This document shows, piece after piece, positions 1 to 7,911 of a DNA stretch of 64,000 nt. This DNA comes from Cedecea lapagei (GTDB lineage Bacteria > Pseudomonadota > Gammaproteobacteria > Enterobacterales > Enterobacteriaceae), in the NCBI RefSeq assembly GCF_900635955.1, contig NZ_LR134201.1, positions 2,108,001 to 2,172,000 of the forward strand, in the 5' to 3' direction. Numbering within the stretch: the first letter of the stretch is position 1; every line of letters starts with the position of its first letter. The position numbers and the translations under genes are program-made. Below the pieces are notes generated by a model. The model made no database searches and was not told where the DNA came from. It saw nothing but the letters and a program-made list of their open reading frames with translations.

Positions 1-20
1 TACCGGGAAGAATCGCCGGT

Positions 21-1349
21 TTAGGTTTCTTCTTCCTCGTCGTCATCGTCCTCACCTAGTGGCGGTTGCGTACCTTCATAGCCGGCAGCGGTACGAATCT
101 CATCGCCAGTAAATGGCTGCTCGCCTGACGCCTGCATAGTGCTGTTGATTTGAGCCATCTTGTATGCGGCATCCAGTTTCTCCGTGTCAGTCTGCGCGTT
201 AAGGTCATCCCAGATAACGGCGCTTTCCGAAACATCGTCGATAACCTTCAGGTCGATGAGCTTCTGCACAAAGTCGCCGATTTCCAGCGACAGGTCTTCG
301 CGTCTGGACTGACAGCGGGCGTTGAAATATCGCTGGTCTTCCGTGCTGGCCCGCTCGCCGGTCTGCATGCCAACCATGATTTTGGTAGGGATGTCGAGCG
401 CGGCGGCAGCGGTCTGCAGGTTGACGTTATATGTCGGCGATGGGTCGGCAACCTGAGTAACCAGAGGCGTGACGCTTGCGCCCTGAGTTGTCAGGGTGGT
501 GTCATTCCCCCGGTTAACCTCTACTGCAACCTCGTCGAACCTGGCCTGAAGCTCATCAACTGGCACCCCATACATTGAGGCGAGGTTATTGAAGTCGATA
601 TCCTTCTCGAAGTTGATATTCAACTGCCGAGCCGCGTTCTTCAGGAATGACTCACCTGAACCGCCCTCCACCTTCTCCAGACTGACAAAGGCGTTATAGG
701 CTGGCTCAAGGAAGCCAATAGCGTCAGAGGTGTAGTCGCCCACGATGAATACCCGGCTTGGGTGGATGAATACCCGGCGAGTTGAGCCATTCGGTAACTG
801 TTCTGTGTACTGCCACTGCTTAGGCTGGCCGTAGGTTGGAGAGTTAAGGCCGGTATCCCATTCGGAAACCGTCAGAGAGCCAGCCCATGCAGCAGTAATC
901 TTCTCCAGCCCCCTGCCTTTCTGTGCCTCAAGGTTCCACGTCTGGTTATCCTTGACGTGCAGCAGCAGCCCTGCATAGCGACCCACCAGGCGGCGGCGGT
1001 CAGCCTCTGCGAACACTCGCCAGAATCGGTGATTCAGCACCGGCTTGAGCTTCCGCTCCCATGGCGTTTCTTTCTTCGCGTCGTCCTGACTATCGCCCTC
1101 GATCACCTGCGGGTTAGACTTCCAGCAGTTGCCGATGAGCTTCTCTACCGCACCGTGGGCAATGCCGCCACGGCGGTAGAGTTTGTACAGGTCATTGAAT
1201 GTTAAGTCGTCTTTGAATCCGTATTCGCACCATGCCGATGCGCGTTTAGCATCAAGCCCCATTGATGGGGTTAGCAGCATCTCACGGGCACGAGCGAGCC
1301 GTGCATCACTGATAGCGTGATTCACTGCGAGTTGTAGGTTTTGGTTCAT
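21..1349 (-). CDS. Phage portal protein, DUF1073 type
   Basis: 442 residues. The portal forms the dodecameric ring at one capsid vertex through which DNA is packaged and ejected. The N-terminal half (LYRRGGIAHGAVEKLIGNCW near residue 60) and the length fit the DUF1073 (PF06381) portal family of tailed phages. It ends in a strongly acidic tail of about ten D/E residues. It lies 21 bp downstream of the large terminase gene, the usual packaging-gene order. The family is recognised from memory of sequence patterns, and the position supports it. The next morphogenesis genes lie beyond the left edge. Confidence 0.85.
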   Translation of the reverse strand: MNQNLQLAVNHAISDARLARAREMLLTPSMGLDAKRASAWCEYGFKDDLTFNDLYKLYRRGGIAHGAVEKLIGNCWKSNPQVIEGDSQDDAKKETPWERKLKPVLNHRFWRVFAEADRRRLVGRYAGLLLHVKDNQTWNLEAQKGRGLEKITAAWAGSLTVSEWDTGLNSPTYGQPKQWQYTEQLPNGSTRRVFIHPSRVFIVGDYTSDAIGFLEPAYNAFVSLEKVEGGSGESFLKNAARQLNINFEKDIDFNNLASMYGVPVDELQARFDEVAVEVNRGNDTTLTTQGASVTPLVTQVADPSPTYNVNLQTAAAALDIPTKIMVGMQTGERASTEDQRYFNARCQSRREDLSLEIGDFVQKLIDLKVIDDVSESAVIWDDLNAQTDTEKLDAAYKMAQINSTMQASGEQPFTGDEIRTAAGYEGTQPPLGEDDDDEEEET

Positions 1350-1370
1350 GCTGTGTCCGTTTGGTGGGGT

Positions 1371-2624
1371 TTATCTGCCTTGCAGGCGCTTAGGAATCAT
1401 CATTCCCATAACTTGAGCCTTGCGCTTAATGTGGCCGTCCAGCGAGTACCTGATTCCGTCCCAGCAGTGCTCATTGCCATCGGCAAGCTTAGGCAGCACC
1501 TCGCCGGTTATACGGTCAGTTTTGTAAGACCATAGCCGCGCTTCTTTCGCTACATTCTTGCAGCGAGGGTGAATGACTATCTCATCGAAACCGCGAAGGT
1601 GTGCGATGCCATCCTCTACGCTTCCCTGCCATTTCTCAGCGGCCGATATTTTGAAGCCCTGCCGCTTCAGGTAGCTGATGGTTTCTGGTCGTGCGGAATC
1701 TGCCTTGATAGGCCAATCACGCGAGCCCGGAATTGTGTCGTACAGCTCTGGCATGTGGTCGAGTTCGGTTTGCAGGCCGTAAGCCTCATATTCGACGTAG
1801 AGCGTATTCCCGATAATAAAGCTACGGGTCAGCGTGTTCGGGTCTTTTGCGAAACCGAAGTCGGCTCCGAAGAATAGACGATCTGCTTCTTTCCAGAGGT
1901 CATCAGAGAATCCAGACACGCAGTATTTACCAGACAGCACCTGCTTATCGGAGTTTTCGAGATAAGCCCCTTCCCACACCCAGGAGTATGTTGCAGGATC
2001 GAGTCGCCGCTGGTCGTTAAGGCGCTCACCATCCAGCACATCAGGAAACCACGGGTTGTCGGTGTAGTTCATCTCGACAGTAATGCAGTCGTCACCGGCC
2101 TCTTTGCGGAATCGCTTATCAGTAGCGCTGCCGTCTCTCTCAGGGTTCCATGTCACCCATATCTCGGAGCCTTCTTCACGAACCGTAGGGCTGAGCTTCT
2201 GCCAGGCTGTCTCGCTTACCGACTCGGCCTCATCAACCCAGCATAGCAGGATGCGAGCCTTTGACTTGATGCTGTCCAGGTTATGACGCAGACCGGCGAA
2301 AACGTAGCTCACGCTCTTGTCGATTGTGCGAATGTATTTCTCGCCAATATCGAAGTGAGCCGCCAGCCACGGAACGCCCAGGATTGCTTGCTTCACTTCC
2401 TGCATGCTCGACTCTTCCAGCGAGTTCATAAACTCACGAGCGCAGAGTATCACCCCGGCCTCGCCGTTCATCATCGACTGGTACGCTTTTACAGCCGTCA
2501 TCATGGCGAAGGTGCGAGTCTTTGCAGAGCCACGCCCGCCGTGTGAGCAGCGATAACGTTTATTCACAGCGGTGAACAGCGGGGCAAGCTTTGCGGGGAT
2601 CGGAAGCTGAACAGCGTCACTCAT
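1371..2624 (-). CDS. terL: Terminase large subunit (packaging ATPase/nuclease)
   Basis: 417 residues. Motor that cuts concatemeric phage DNA and pumps it into the prohead. The Walker A-like motif GGRGSAKT is at residues 29-36 and the Walker B stretch LLCWVDEAES is at about 126-135. A nuclease-like acidic motif (FFGADFGFAKDPNTL) lies near 250. The pattern is of the PBSX/Terminase_3 type. Its start overlaps the end of the small subunit gene by 4 bp, indicating translational coupling. Confidence 0.93.
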   Translation of the reverse strand: MSDAVQLPIPAKLAPLFTAVNKRYRCSHGGRGSAKTRTFAMMTAVKAYQSMMNGEAGVILCAREFMNSLEESSMQEVKQAILGVPWLAAHFDIGEKYIRTIDKSVSYVFAGLRHNLDSIKSKARILLCWVDEAESVSETAWQKLSPTVREEGSEIWVTWNPERDGSATDKRFRKEAGDDCITVEMNYTDNPWFPDVLDGERLNDQRRLDPATYSWVWEGAYLENSDKQVLSGKYCVSGFSDDLWKEADRLFFGADFGFAKDPNTLTRSFIIGNTLYVEYEAYGLQTELDHMPELYDTIPGSRDWPIKADSARPETISYLKRQGFKISAAEKWQGSVEDGIAHLRGFDEIVIHPRCKNVAKEARLWSYKTDRITGEVLPKLADGNEHCWDGIRYSLDGHIKRKAQVMGMMIPKRLQGR

Positions 2625-3040
2625 GATTTAGGCTCAACAGGGAGAAGCTGAATAACGGTGGGCTTTGTCGCCATGCTGCCATCTGATGAGGTGTGATCGA
2701 CAATCTGCTTATCGAGCCCAACCAGTTTAGCTTTGCCCATCGTGGCGGCAACAGCCGCTGATGATTGCGGTGTCTCCGCGCTCAGCGCTTTCTGCCTGGC
2801 CTCTTCAAGCTCAGCGAGCAGTGAATCCACGGTGACGTTGTGGCGCTGTTTGATTTCACCCTGCAGCTCTTTAATCCTTAGGGCTACCTTAGGGTTATCC
2901 TGCAGCTTGCTGGCTTGCACATGTACTGCCTCAGGCTTCATCTTGTCAGCAGCATACGCCGACCGATAAGCCTCAGAAGCATTACCCGTTTCGATGTATG
3001 CCTGACAGAAAGCCTCTTGCTTAATTGTCAGACCTGCCAT
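2621..3040 (-). CDS. terS: Terminase small subunit
   Basis: 139 residues. DNA-recognition subunit of the packaging terminase. The opening (LTIKQEAFCQAYIETGNASEAYRSAY) is the characteristic helix-turn-helix start of the Terminase_2 (PF03592) family, followed by a coiled-coil-like oligomerisation region. It overlaps terL by 4 bp. Confidence 0.92.
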   Translation of the reverse strand: MAGLTIKQEAFCQAYIETGNASEAYRSAYAADKMKPEAVHVQASKLQDNPKVALRIKELQGEIKQRHNVTVDSLLAELEEARQKALSAETPQSSAAVAATMGKAKLVGLDKQIVDHTSSDGSMATKPTVIQLLPVEPKS

Positions 3041-3043
3041 TAC

Positions 3044-3352
3044 TTATTCCTCTTCGCTGGCCTCTTCGGGCTCAGGTTTCTCTTCTTCCGGTTTCGGCTC
3101 TGTTTCGGACCCGGCCTCAGGCTTGGCTTCATCAACCGGCTTAGCGTCAGGCTCTTTCGGCTCTTCCTTCACTTCGTCAGTTACCGGAGTAAATCGAATC
3201 TCGCTGACCTCATCGCGCTGGATGTATCGCCAGCCGCCGTTTTCGTCTGCGATGGCGTAGAGACCGTTAACGATTTGAGGCTCTTTGACAGCCATCAGGC
3301 CTTCGTAGATAACGCCGTCTTTTTTCTGGACTGTTACTTTGTATTTGGTCAT
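3044..3352 (-). CDS. Small phage protein with Pro/Glu-rich acidic tail
   Basis: 102 residues, not recognised. Residues 1-55 look like a small compact domain (VTVQKKDGVIYEGL, then GGWRYIQRDEVSEIRF). The second half is a low-complexity tail of E, P and K with repeated EEP/KPE units, probably disordered. It ends 3 bp before terS in the packaging operon. No function is assigned. Confidence 0.7.
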   Translation of the reverse strand: MTKYKVTVQKKDGVIYEGLMAVKEPQIVNGLYAIADENGGWRYIQRDEVSEIRFTPVTDEVKEEPKEPDAKPVDEAKPEAGSETEPKPEEEKPEPEEASEEE

Positions 3353-3426
3353 TTCGGAATAATTCTCTGCCTTGGTGAATACTTTCCCGGTAATTCATGA
3401 GACATCCAATGTCCGAAACTTACATA

Positions 3427-3469
3427 AAACTCTGTCAAGGCCATCAATATGACGACCTTTGCAGAGCTT
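3427..3469 (-). terminator. Stem-loop between small phage genes, possible terminator
   Basis: Read on the minus strand, CTCTG pairs with CAGAG, and an inner AAGG pairs with CCTT around a roughly 15-nt loop. A short T run (TTTT) follows. The stem has internal mismatches, so termination is only possible, not clear. Confidence 0.3.
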
Positions 3470-3475
3470 TATAAA

Positions 3476-3547
3476 TCACTTACCTTCAGTTGCTTTGTCC
3501 CACTCTTCGCGGAACTTGCTTGGGTTGTTGCTACCTTGCACTGACAT
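3476..3547 (-). CDS. Possible 23-residue phage peptide
   Basis: A short minus-strand frame of 24 codons starting MSVQGSNNPSKF and ending KATEGK, with a good ribosome-binding sequence (AGAGGTG) 4 nt before the ATG. It sits upstream of the 102-residue gene. The peptide is hydrophilic and not recognised. The Shine-Dalgarno sequence is the main support. Confidence 0.35.
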   Translation of the reverse strand: MSVQGSNNPSKFREEWDKATEGK

Positions 3548-3932
3548 GATTCACCTCTGTGTTAGTTGAGTGTTTTCCTGATTCATCCACCGCAGTTCAG
3601 GTTGACTGCCAATGAGGGATAACCCGCTTGTGCGGAAACCCGGTGTAACCCGTTACTGATTAACTCCATCCACTCGCATGTAAGGAGCCCGCTATGGCGG
3701 CATGGTCTTAGTTGAGATGGAGAGACTGCGACGGGGTGGCGCTGTGGTGAAACTGGTGCGCAACGTTCGCTACTGCTTCACGCAGTGGCTATGTCACTTG
3801 CGGCTTACCCGCCAGCAAGATTGTGATCACCGCCTTATTGGGGTTTAGCAATCTGTTCCTTGTCGGGGGAATTACTTTGGCAATACACCGCTGATGCCAG
3901 GAAGAGTTATCTGCCCGCGCTGTTCAATGCGT
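3548..3932. other. Gene-poor stretch between packaging genes and rha
   Basis: No convincing gene on either strand. A plus-strand frame at 3717-3848 would give a 43-residue basic peptide (MERLRRGGAVVKLVRN...), but its ribosome site is weak and it opposes the surrounding operon. I saw no tRNA-like T-arm here. Confidence 0.4.
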
Positions 3933-4424
3933 TCAATTCTCGCCAGCAACGCAGGCTTTTTTGACCTTGCCCCAGCGATTGAGAAGACGGCCGGACATGC
4001 TGGCAACATCCTTCTCTTTCATGTATTCGAGCATGACAGCGTTTCGCTCGGCTTCCAGGCTGTCCTTTCCTTTGGCGATAATTTCTGCCATCCAGTCAAA
4101 AGCAGCTATATACGCCTCCTTGAAAGCGAACGCCGCTGAACCAGTGAAGCTGAATACAAGCATCGTCCAGCCATTTCTCGTCATTCGATAAAAGGGCTGC
4201 GGCTTTCCGTTCTGTAACTCATTGTTTTCATGGCAAAGCGCAAAATTGCGCTCTGCGAATTCTGGAGAGCAGGACTTGATTACGTTTCTTGTCTTGCGCA
4301 TTACATCCTTATGACCTTTGCCAAATGCCTTGGCTACCTTGAAGGTGTCGGTAGAAGACTCTTTGCCGCAAAGAAAGATCAACTCACGGAAATCGAATCC
4401 GTTAACAACTGTTGGGTAGTTCAT
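3933..4424 (-). CDS. rha: Rha family phage regulatory protein
   Basis: 163 residues. The pRha-type domain is visible: the opening around HKDVMRKTRNVI, then YRMTRNGWTMLVFSFTGSAAFAFKEAYIAAFDWM at about residues 79-112. Rha proteins are reported to interfere with phage growth in some hosts and are assigned regulatory roles. It lacks a clear C-terminal antirepressor domain, so it may be a short form. The ribosome site AAAAGG lies about 9 nt before the ATG. It lies between the lysis cassette terminator and the packaging genes. Confidence 0.85.
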   Translation of the reverse strand: MNYPTVVNGFDFRELIFLCGKESSTDTFKVAKAFGKGHKDVMRKTRNVIKSCSPEFAERNFALCHENNELQNGKPQPFYRMTRNGWTMLVFSFTGSAAFAFKEAYIAAFDWMAEIIAKGKDSLEAERNAVMLEYMKEKDVASMSGRLLNRWGKVKKACVAGEN

Positions 4425-4573
4425 GGCGATTACCTTTTAGAAAGATGAGCCTGTTCGCACAGAAAAGCCGCCCCGAGATGGTCGCCACCATATACGGCAG
4501 TTCTCAGGCTCAGCTTTCTGAAAGACTCGGGATTGATATGCGCTGCGACGCGCGTTTGGTTTACTGCGGATAT

Positions 4574-4600
4574 AAAAAAGCCCCGGTCTATGCCGAGGCT
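4574..4600 (-). terminator. Intrinsic terminator after the lysis cassette
   Basis: On the minus strand GCCTCGG pairs with CCGGGGC around a short loop and is followed by a run of T. It lies directly behind the Rz stop codon. Nearly the same hairpin recurs at 5901-5928. Confidence 0.8.
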
Positions 4601-4603
4601 TCG

Positions 4604-5041
4604 TTATCTGAGGCATTGCTGTCTGATGTAGTCCTGCAGGTAGTTAACCTGACCGGTCACTGTTTCGATTCGCTGTCGGAGAGTGAAATAATCCCGTTCA
4701 GCGGAGTCAGTAGGTCTGGCGGTGGAAGCATCGCCCAGGCTGCCGGTTGTGGTGGCGTTATTTGAGCAGGTGGCGTTGAGCTGCAGCCGCTTACGGCCAG
4801 CAACGACATCGCTATGCAAACGCTCAATGGTTTCTTTTGCATCCGCAAGCTCTCCTGTGTATTTGGCATCCAGTGCGGCGGCATCACGCTGTCGTAGCTG
4901 CATATCGGTGATAGTGGCCAGTGCTTTATCACGCTGCTCTTTGTATGCGATAGCGTTTGAACGATAGTGATCGACAGACCAGCACAGGCCAAACAGGATG
5001 GCGGCTACGACGGCGACGACGATTAACGTTGCGCGGTTCAT
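4604..5041 (-). CDS. Rz: Inner-membrane spanin (Rz)
   Basis: 145 residues. Rz pairs with the outer-membrane lipoprotein Rz1 to disrupt the outer membrane in the last step of lysis. It has one N-terminal membrane anchor (residues about 5-22, LIVVAVVAAILFGLCWSV) and a long helical, coiled-coil-like periplasmic part. Its start overlaps the endolysin stop by 4 bp. Rz1 is nested in another frame inside it. Confidence 0.87.
   Translation of the reverse strand: MNRATLIVVAVVAAILFGLCWSVDHYRSNAIAYKEQRDKALATITDMQLRQRDAAALDAKYTGELADAKETIERLHSDVVAGRKRLQLNATCSNNATTTGSLGDASTARPTDSAERDYFTLRQRIETVTGQVNYLQDYIRQQCLR
4657..4842 (-). CDS. Rz1: Outer-membrane spanin lipoprotein (Rz1), nested in Rz
   Basis: 61 residues when started at the ATG giving MQKKPLSV. 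It has a signal peptide and a lipobox LAVSGC with the lipidated Cys at residue 20. A proline-rich segment follows (PPAQITPPQPAAWAMLPPPD), typical of Rz1. The whole gene lies inside Rz in a different reading frame, the embedded arrangement known from lambda. An upstream ATG exists in frame but would place 50 residues before the signal peptide. Confidence 0.85.
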   Translation of the reverse strand: MQKKPLSVCIAMSLLAVSGCSSTPPAQITPPQPAAWAMLPPPDLLTPLNGIISLSDSESKQ

Positions 5042-5532
5042 TTCTGGCTCCAGGTGCAGACCTCGCGTTCAACCTCGCGACGGTTAATCAACCCTTTCCA
5101 TTGCCTGCCACCGGCATAAGTCCAGCGCCGCAGCTCATCACAAGCACCGGCATAGTCTTTAGCGTTTAGCTTTTTCATCAGCGTGGAATTGATTGTCGCG
5201 GTTGCGCCAACGTTGTATGCGAATGAGTAGATGGCGGCTCGTTGAGTTTCTGTTGTCGGCACTTTAATGGCAGGATCAACCTGTTTCGCAATGCGCGTCA
5301 GGTCTGCCTTAGTCAGCGCGTCGCACTCTTTGTCCGTGTAGCGCTTTCCGGGGATGATGTCTTTGCCGGTATGACCGTCGCAAACCGTGAGGACGCCGAC
5401 CACGTCCTTGTAGGCAACGTACTCTCTACCCTCAAGGCCACCATTGCCGGAGAGCATGACTGTAGCAATGGCAATTGCGCCAGCGCCAGATACGCCAGCA
5501 ATCGCCTTTCTCAATGCTGGATTCATCTTCAC
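5038..5532 (-). CDS. SAR endolysin, GH24 lysozyme
   Basis: 164 residues. Muramidase that degrades peptidoglycan at lysis. The E-8-D-5-T catalytic triad of phage lysozymes is present at E34, D43 and T49. The N-terminal stretch at about residues 10-27 is rich in G, A, I, V and S and is a signal-anchor-release segment, as in phage 21 R. Such enzymes are exported by Sec, held inactive in the membrane and released when the pinholin depolarises it. The gene overlaps the holin by 4 bp. Confidence 0.92.
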   Translation of the reverse strand: MKMNPALRKAIAGVSGAGAIAIATVMLSGNGGLEGREYVAYKDVVGVLTVCDGHTGKDIIPGKRYTDKECDALTKADLTRIAKQVDPAIKVPTTETQRAAIYSFAYNVGATATINSTLMKKLNAKDYAGACDELRRWTYAGGRQWKGLINRREVEREVCTWSQK

Positions 5533-5744
5533 TCACCTCGGGCAGCTTTTCGCCTGTCTTCTTTGATTTTGAAATAGAGACTGGTTAGCCAGGTAAGCAA
5601 CGCAAAGAACAAGCTGCCGATAACGCCTATGGCTGCCCATTCCTCAGGCGAATGACTGTTCAGAAGCCTGTTAAACCAGAAGACAACGCCGGTCCCGGAA
5701 GCCCCGTAGGATATTGCGGTTGATAGTTTGTCCATGCGATACAT
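5529..5744 (-). CDS. Pinholin, phage 21 S type, with dual start
   Basis: 71 residues from the ATG giving MYRMDKLS. Two membrane segments are visible (about residues 10-27 and 37-57), and the C-terminus KIKEDRRKAARGE is nearly that of phage 21 S. The two in-frame Met codons at positions 1 and 4 match the S21 dual-start arrangement, where the longer product is antiholin and the shorter holin. GGAGGTG precedes the first ATG. An upstream in-frame ATG would add 31 unlikely residues. A pinholin matches the SAR endolysin next to it. Confidence 0.88.
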   Translation of the reverse strand: MYRMDKLSTAISYGASGTGVVFWFNRLLNSHSPEEWAAIGVIGSLFFALLTWLTSLYFKIKEDRRKAARGE

Positions 5745-5900
5745 ACTCTTCACCTCCCGGTTAAGGGCTGTGCTGTGTGTTTGTTTGAAAGGAAAAGTGA
5801 ATGCGCATTGCGCTAAGTGTTTTTGGTTTGCGCTCACCCCGTTACCGCGATGCGCTACGAGGGGATAGAGGGTGTTCCGGGATTTGGGATGAGCACAAAC

Positions 5901-5928
5901 AAAAAAAGCCCCGGACTATGCCGAGGCT
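5901..5928 (-). terminator. Intrinsic terminator before the lysis cassette
   Basis: On the minus strand GCCTCGG/CCGGGGC forms a stem with an ATAG-containing loop, followed by seven T. It is almost the same as the hairpin at 4574-4600, so the lysis cassette is bracketed by a repeated terminator. It also closes the 172-residue gene upstream. Confidence 0.8.
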
Positions 5929-5945
5929 ATTCATATTCTTTAAGC

Positions 5946-6464
5946 TTAAAGGTTGGGGTCGTTAAGCTGGTCTATAAAAGCTGATTTAATCAGAGATGCA
6001 GATTCATTGAACCTGCCAGAGCCTGCCTCTAAACCGTGAATGCGGAGAGAAGAACGATTCTTCCCAGCAACCAGAACTAGCTCGCCTCCCTCGTACCACA
6101 TTTCTACCGGAACATAGATCCACTCACCGCCGGTTGTGGCATTGTTTACCATAAGCCCAATGGAGAAACGCATTACGTGCGCCCCATCAGTAGGCAGTGA
6201 AGATGCAGGTCTTTTTTCGTAAAGAACAGACTGATTGGTGACGTAAGTTTCAATGAACTTTAATCGCCGATTATCCAGATCAAACTCATAATCAGAGGGC
6301 AGCTCTAAAGACTTCGTGAGAACATCCATAAGGCCAATAGCATCCTGCTGCAATCGGTGCCTTCTTGCTGCCGCTTTGCCTTCCATCTGGCGCTTCTTAT
6401 CAAGGATGGTTGAGTAATTTATTTGCATTCCTTTCTCCAGCTCTTGAGTTGTAGGAATGCGCAT
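5946..6464 (-). CDS. Unknown phage protein, moron-like position
   Basis: 172 residues from the ATG giving MRIPTTQELEKGM, chosen because AAAAGGCG lies 6 nt upstream; an upstream start would run through the preceding terminator hairpin. No family is recognised. The N-terminal third is helical and basic (KKRQMEGKAAARRHRLQ). The rest looks like an alpha/beta domain (MRFSIGLMVNNATTGGEWIY). It stands alone between Q and the lysis genes with an intrinsic terminator on each side, the layout of an independently expressed accessory gene. Confidence 0.75.
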   Translation of the reverse strand: MRIPTTQELEKGMQINYSTILDKKRQMEGKAAARRHRLQQDAIGLMDVLTKSLELPSDYEFDLDNRRLKFIETYVTNQSVLYEKRPASSLPTDGAHVMRFSIGLMVNNATTGGEWIYVPVEMWYEGGELVLVAGKNRSSLRIHGLEAGSGRFNESASLIKSAFIDQLNDPNL

Positions 6465-6520
6465 AGTTATCGCCTTTTCAAAGAAGAACAAGCCACCAAT
6501 TCGGGCAGCTTTAAGCCAAT

Positions 6521-6548
6521 AAAAAAGCCCCTGCATCTCTGCCGGGGC
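6521..6548 (-). terminator. Intrinsic terminator upstream of the moron-like gene
   Basis: Minus-strand GCCCCGGC pairs with GCAGGGGC around an AGAGAT loop and is followed by six T. It separates the Q-proximal region from the 172-residue gene. Confidence 0.75.
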
Positions 6549-6550
6549 CA

Positions 6551-6691
6551 TCAACGGAATCTTTCGACCCGTAATCGCGAGGCATTTAACCTCCCCACTT
6601 CTGACCTCTCAGCCAGCTTGGTTGGAGTACCAGGCCTAAGCCGAAGTGACCAACTAGGCGGAATCGGTAACTCAGGAGCCGCCTCTCTCAT
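6551..6691 (-). CDS. Possible 46-residue basic phage peptide
   Basis: A minus-strand frame from ATG at 6691 to TGA at 6551. It encodes an arginine-rich peptide starting MREAAPELPIPPSWSL and ending LRVERFR. The stop lies just before the terminator at 6521-6548, which fits a real transcription unit. The ribosome site is poor (AGG directly against the ATG). It may instead be untranslated leader of the late transcript. Confidence 0.3.
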   Translation of the reverse strand: MREAAPELPIPPSWSLRLRPGTPTKLAERSEVGRLNASRLRVERFR

Positions 6692-6751
6692 CCTGAGCAC
6701 TTAACAACAAGCGGAATTACCACTGTTAGGAAGTTTATCCCTGACTTCGGG

Positions 6752-6788
6752 AAAAGTAAATAGCCCACTAAAATTTTGTGAGCTATTT
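6752..6788 (-). terminator. Hairpin behind Q, candidate terminator
   Basis: Minus-strand AAATAGCTCAC pairs with GTGGGCTATTT (one mismatch), followed by a T-rich tail. It lies 10 bp after the Q stop codon. It may end the early-right transcript, or act as the late leader terminator that Q must read through. Confidence 0.55.
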
Positions 6789-6797
6789 TATCTTTCG

Positions 6798-7559
6798 CTA
6801 TGCAGTGGCTTTCTTCAGCATCCTGTCGGCGTTTGACTCCTGAATATCCAGCTCAGTAGACAGGCTGTCATAGAATGACTTCACACTCTTCTTCCAGGTG
6901 TCGAGTGAGATGCCATCCGTTATGTCACATACGGCTGCATGAACCTCAGTTGACGGGATGCGCGAGTAGCCTGACCCGCCGCACTGCTTGCAGTCGCCCA
7001 TCACCGGAACTCCTTGCCGCTTAGTTTCCTTTTCGTTGAGAGCTTTCCCGCGCCCCTTGCAGTCACGGCAGGCGGTGCTGATTACTTTCTTCCCTTTGCA
7101 CTTATGGCAGATTAACCTGGTAGTCTCTTTGATTTCACGCCGACCCCATCCAGAGGTTTTCATCGTGAACACTTCCGCGTCAACAAACCCGGTGCCGCTG
7201 CAGCAATCACACTCCCTCGTGCTGGCCGCGCTGCGGGAATAATCCGCATATGCGTAAATTGCGAGGATTTGCATTACTGCTGGTTTAATATCAGGGCTAA
7301 GTTTCCGAAGTGCTGGAACCTTGTCGCAGTTATCAAGTGCATGTTGTGTCAGTAGTTCAATAGCTTTCTCACGGTCATTGCTACTGACACCCATTTTCCC
7401 CATAAAAGCCGAGAATCCCAAAGGCGCTCTGCTTTGCACCATCCCCTGCGCTGCCATAACATCCGTTCCTGTCAGGCTGTCAGTTTCGGTTGCTCGCGGA
7501 GAATCGCTCCATTGTGATGTCTTGGCGAAGTGGTATTTGAGTCCGTTTTCAAGGTTCAC
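6798..7559 (-). CDS. Q: Late antiterminator Q-like protein with DnaJ-type zinc motifs
   Basis: 253 residues from a GTG start with GGGAGGA 6 nt upstream; it overlaps the stop of the preceding gene. Four cysteine pairs of the CxxCxGxG type (CDCCSGTG, CHKCKGKK, CRDCKGRG, CKQCGGSG) lie between about residues 115 and 210 and would bind two zinc ions. This arrangement belongs to the Antiterm (PF03589) family of lambdoid late regulators. It sits last in the early-right operon, before the lysis genes, as Q should. Confidence 0.85.
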   Translation of the reverse strand: MNLENGLKYHFAKTSQWSDSPRATETDSLTGTDVMAAQGMVQSRAPLGFSAFMGKMGVSSNDREKAIELLTQHALDNCDKVPALRKLSPDIKPAVMQILAIYAYADYSRSAASTRECDCCSGTGFVDAEVFTMKTSGWGRREIKETTRLICHKCKGKKVISTACRDCKGRGKALNEKETKRQGVPVMGDCKQCGGSGYSRIPSTEVHAAVCDITDGISLDTWKKSVKSFYDSLSTELDIQESNADRMLKKATA

Positions 7560-7735
7560 TATGCATCCTCCCGTAAAAGCGATTTGAGCGCGCGATACTT
7601 CCGGCTGAACTTTATGCCTTTCCAAATGACATTCCATGACTCACGCTGACGCTTGTAGCGGATGTAGTTTTTGATAAACCAGCACGTAAAAAACGTGAAG
7701 AAAATGCCGACCATCAGCATATCCAGTGGAATCAT
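7559..7735 (-). CDS. Small single-pass membrane protein of the nin-like region
   Basis: 58 residues, starting MIPLDMLMVGIFF. Residues 4-20 form one hydrophobic membrane segment, followed by a strongly basic tail rich in K, R and Y. It overlaps the gene before it (ATGA) and the GTG start of Q. Short membrane proteins of this type are common before Q in lambdoid phages. No function is assigned. Confidence 0.65.
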   Translation of the reverse strand: MIPLDMLMVGIFFTFFTCWFIKNYIRYKRQRESWNVIWKGIKFSRKYRALKSLLREDA

Positions 7736-7911
7736 GCGGCATCGCCCCCATCAGGTTTGTTTAAGCCGAGTCGCTCGTCCAGCTTTTCCCGCTGGCTCAG
7801 CAGAAAGACCATAAGCCCTTCAACTTGCTTAATCTGGGAATCGATGGCCTCTCTCTGCCTCTCGTCAATCTGACGCTGAATCTTCACTGTGTTGATGTCG
7901 ATTACGCTCAT
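7732..7911 (-). CDS. Small coiled-coil phage protein
   Basis: 59 residues from the ATG giving MSVIDINTVKIQ, with AAGGTGG 5 nt upstream. The middle is an amphipathic helix rich in Q, E, R and K (QRQIDERQREAIDSQIKQVE), probably a coiled coil. It overlaps its neighbours by 4 bp on both sides. Unrecognised. Confidence 0.6.
   Translation of the reverse strand: MSVIDINTVKIQRQIDERQREAIDSQIKQVEGLMVFLLSQREKLDERLGLNKPDGGDAA

Noticed and set aside
150..578. 142-codon plus-strand frame over the portal gene
   Set aside because: Antisense shadow of a conserved portal gene with no ribosome site or domain.
3717..3848. 43-residue basic plus-strand peptide
   Set aside because: Weak ribosome site, opposite to the operon, no recognised family; mentioned only under the gene-poor stretch.
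6551..6720. Possible phage tRNA gene between Q and the moron-like gene
   Set aside because: No acceptor stem pairing or canonical T-arm (GGTTCRAnnCC) could be found; a short basic reading frame explains the open sequence equally well.
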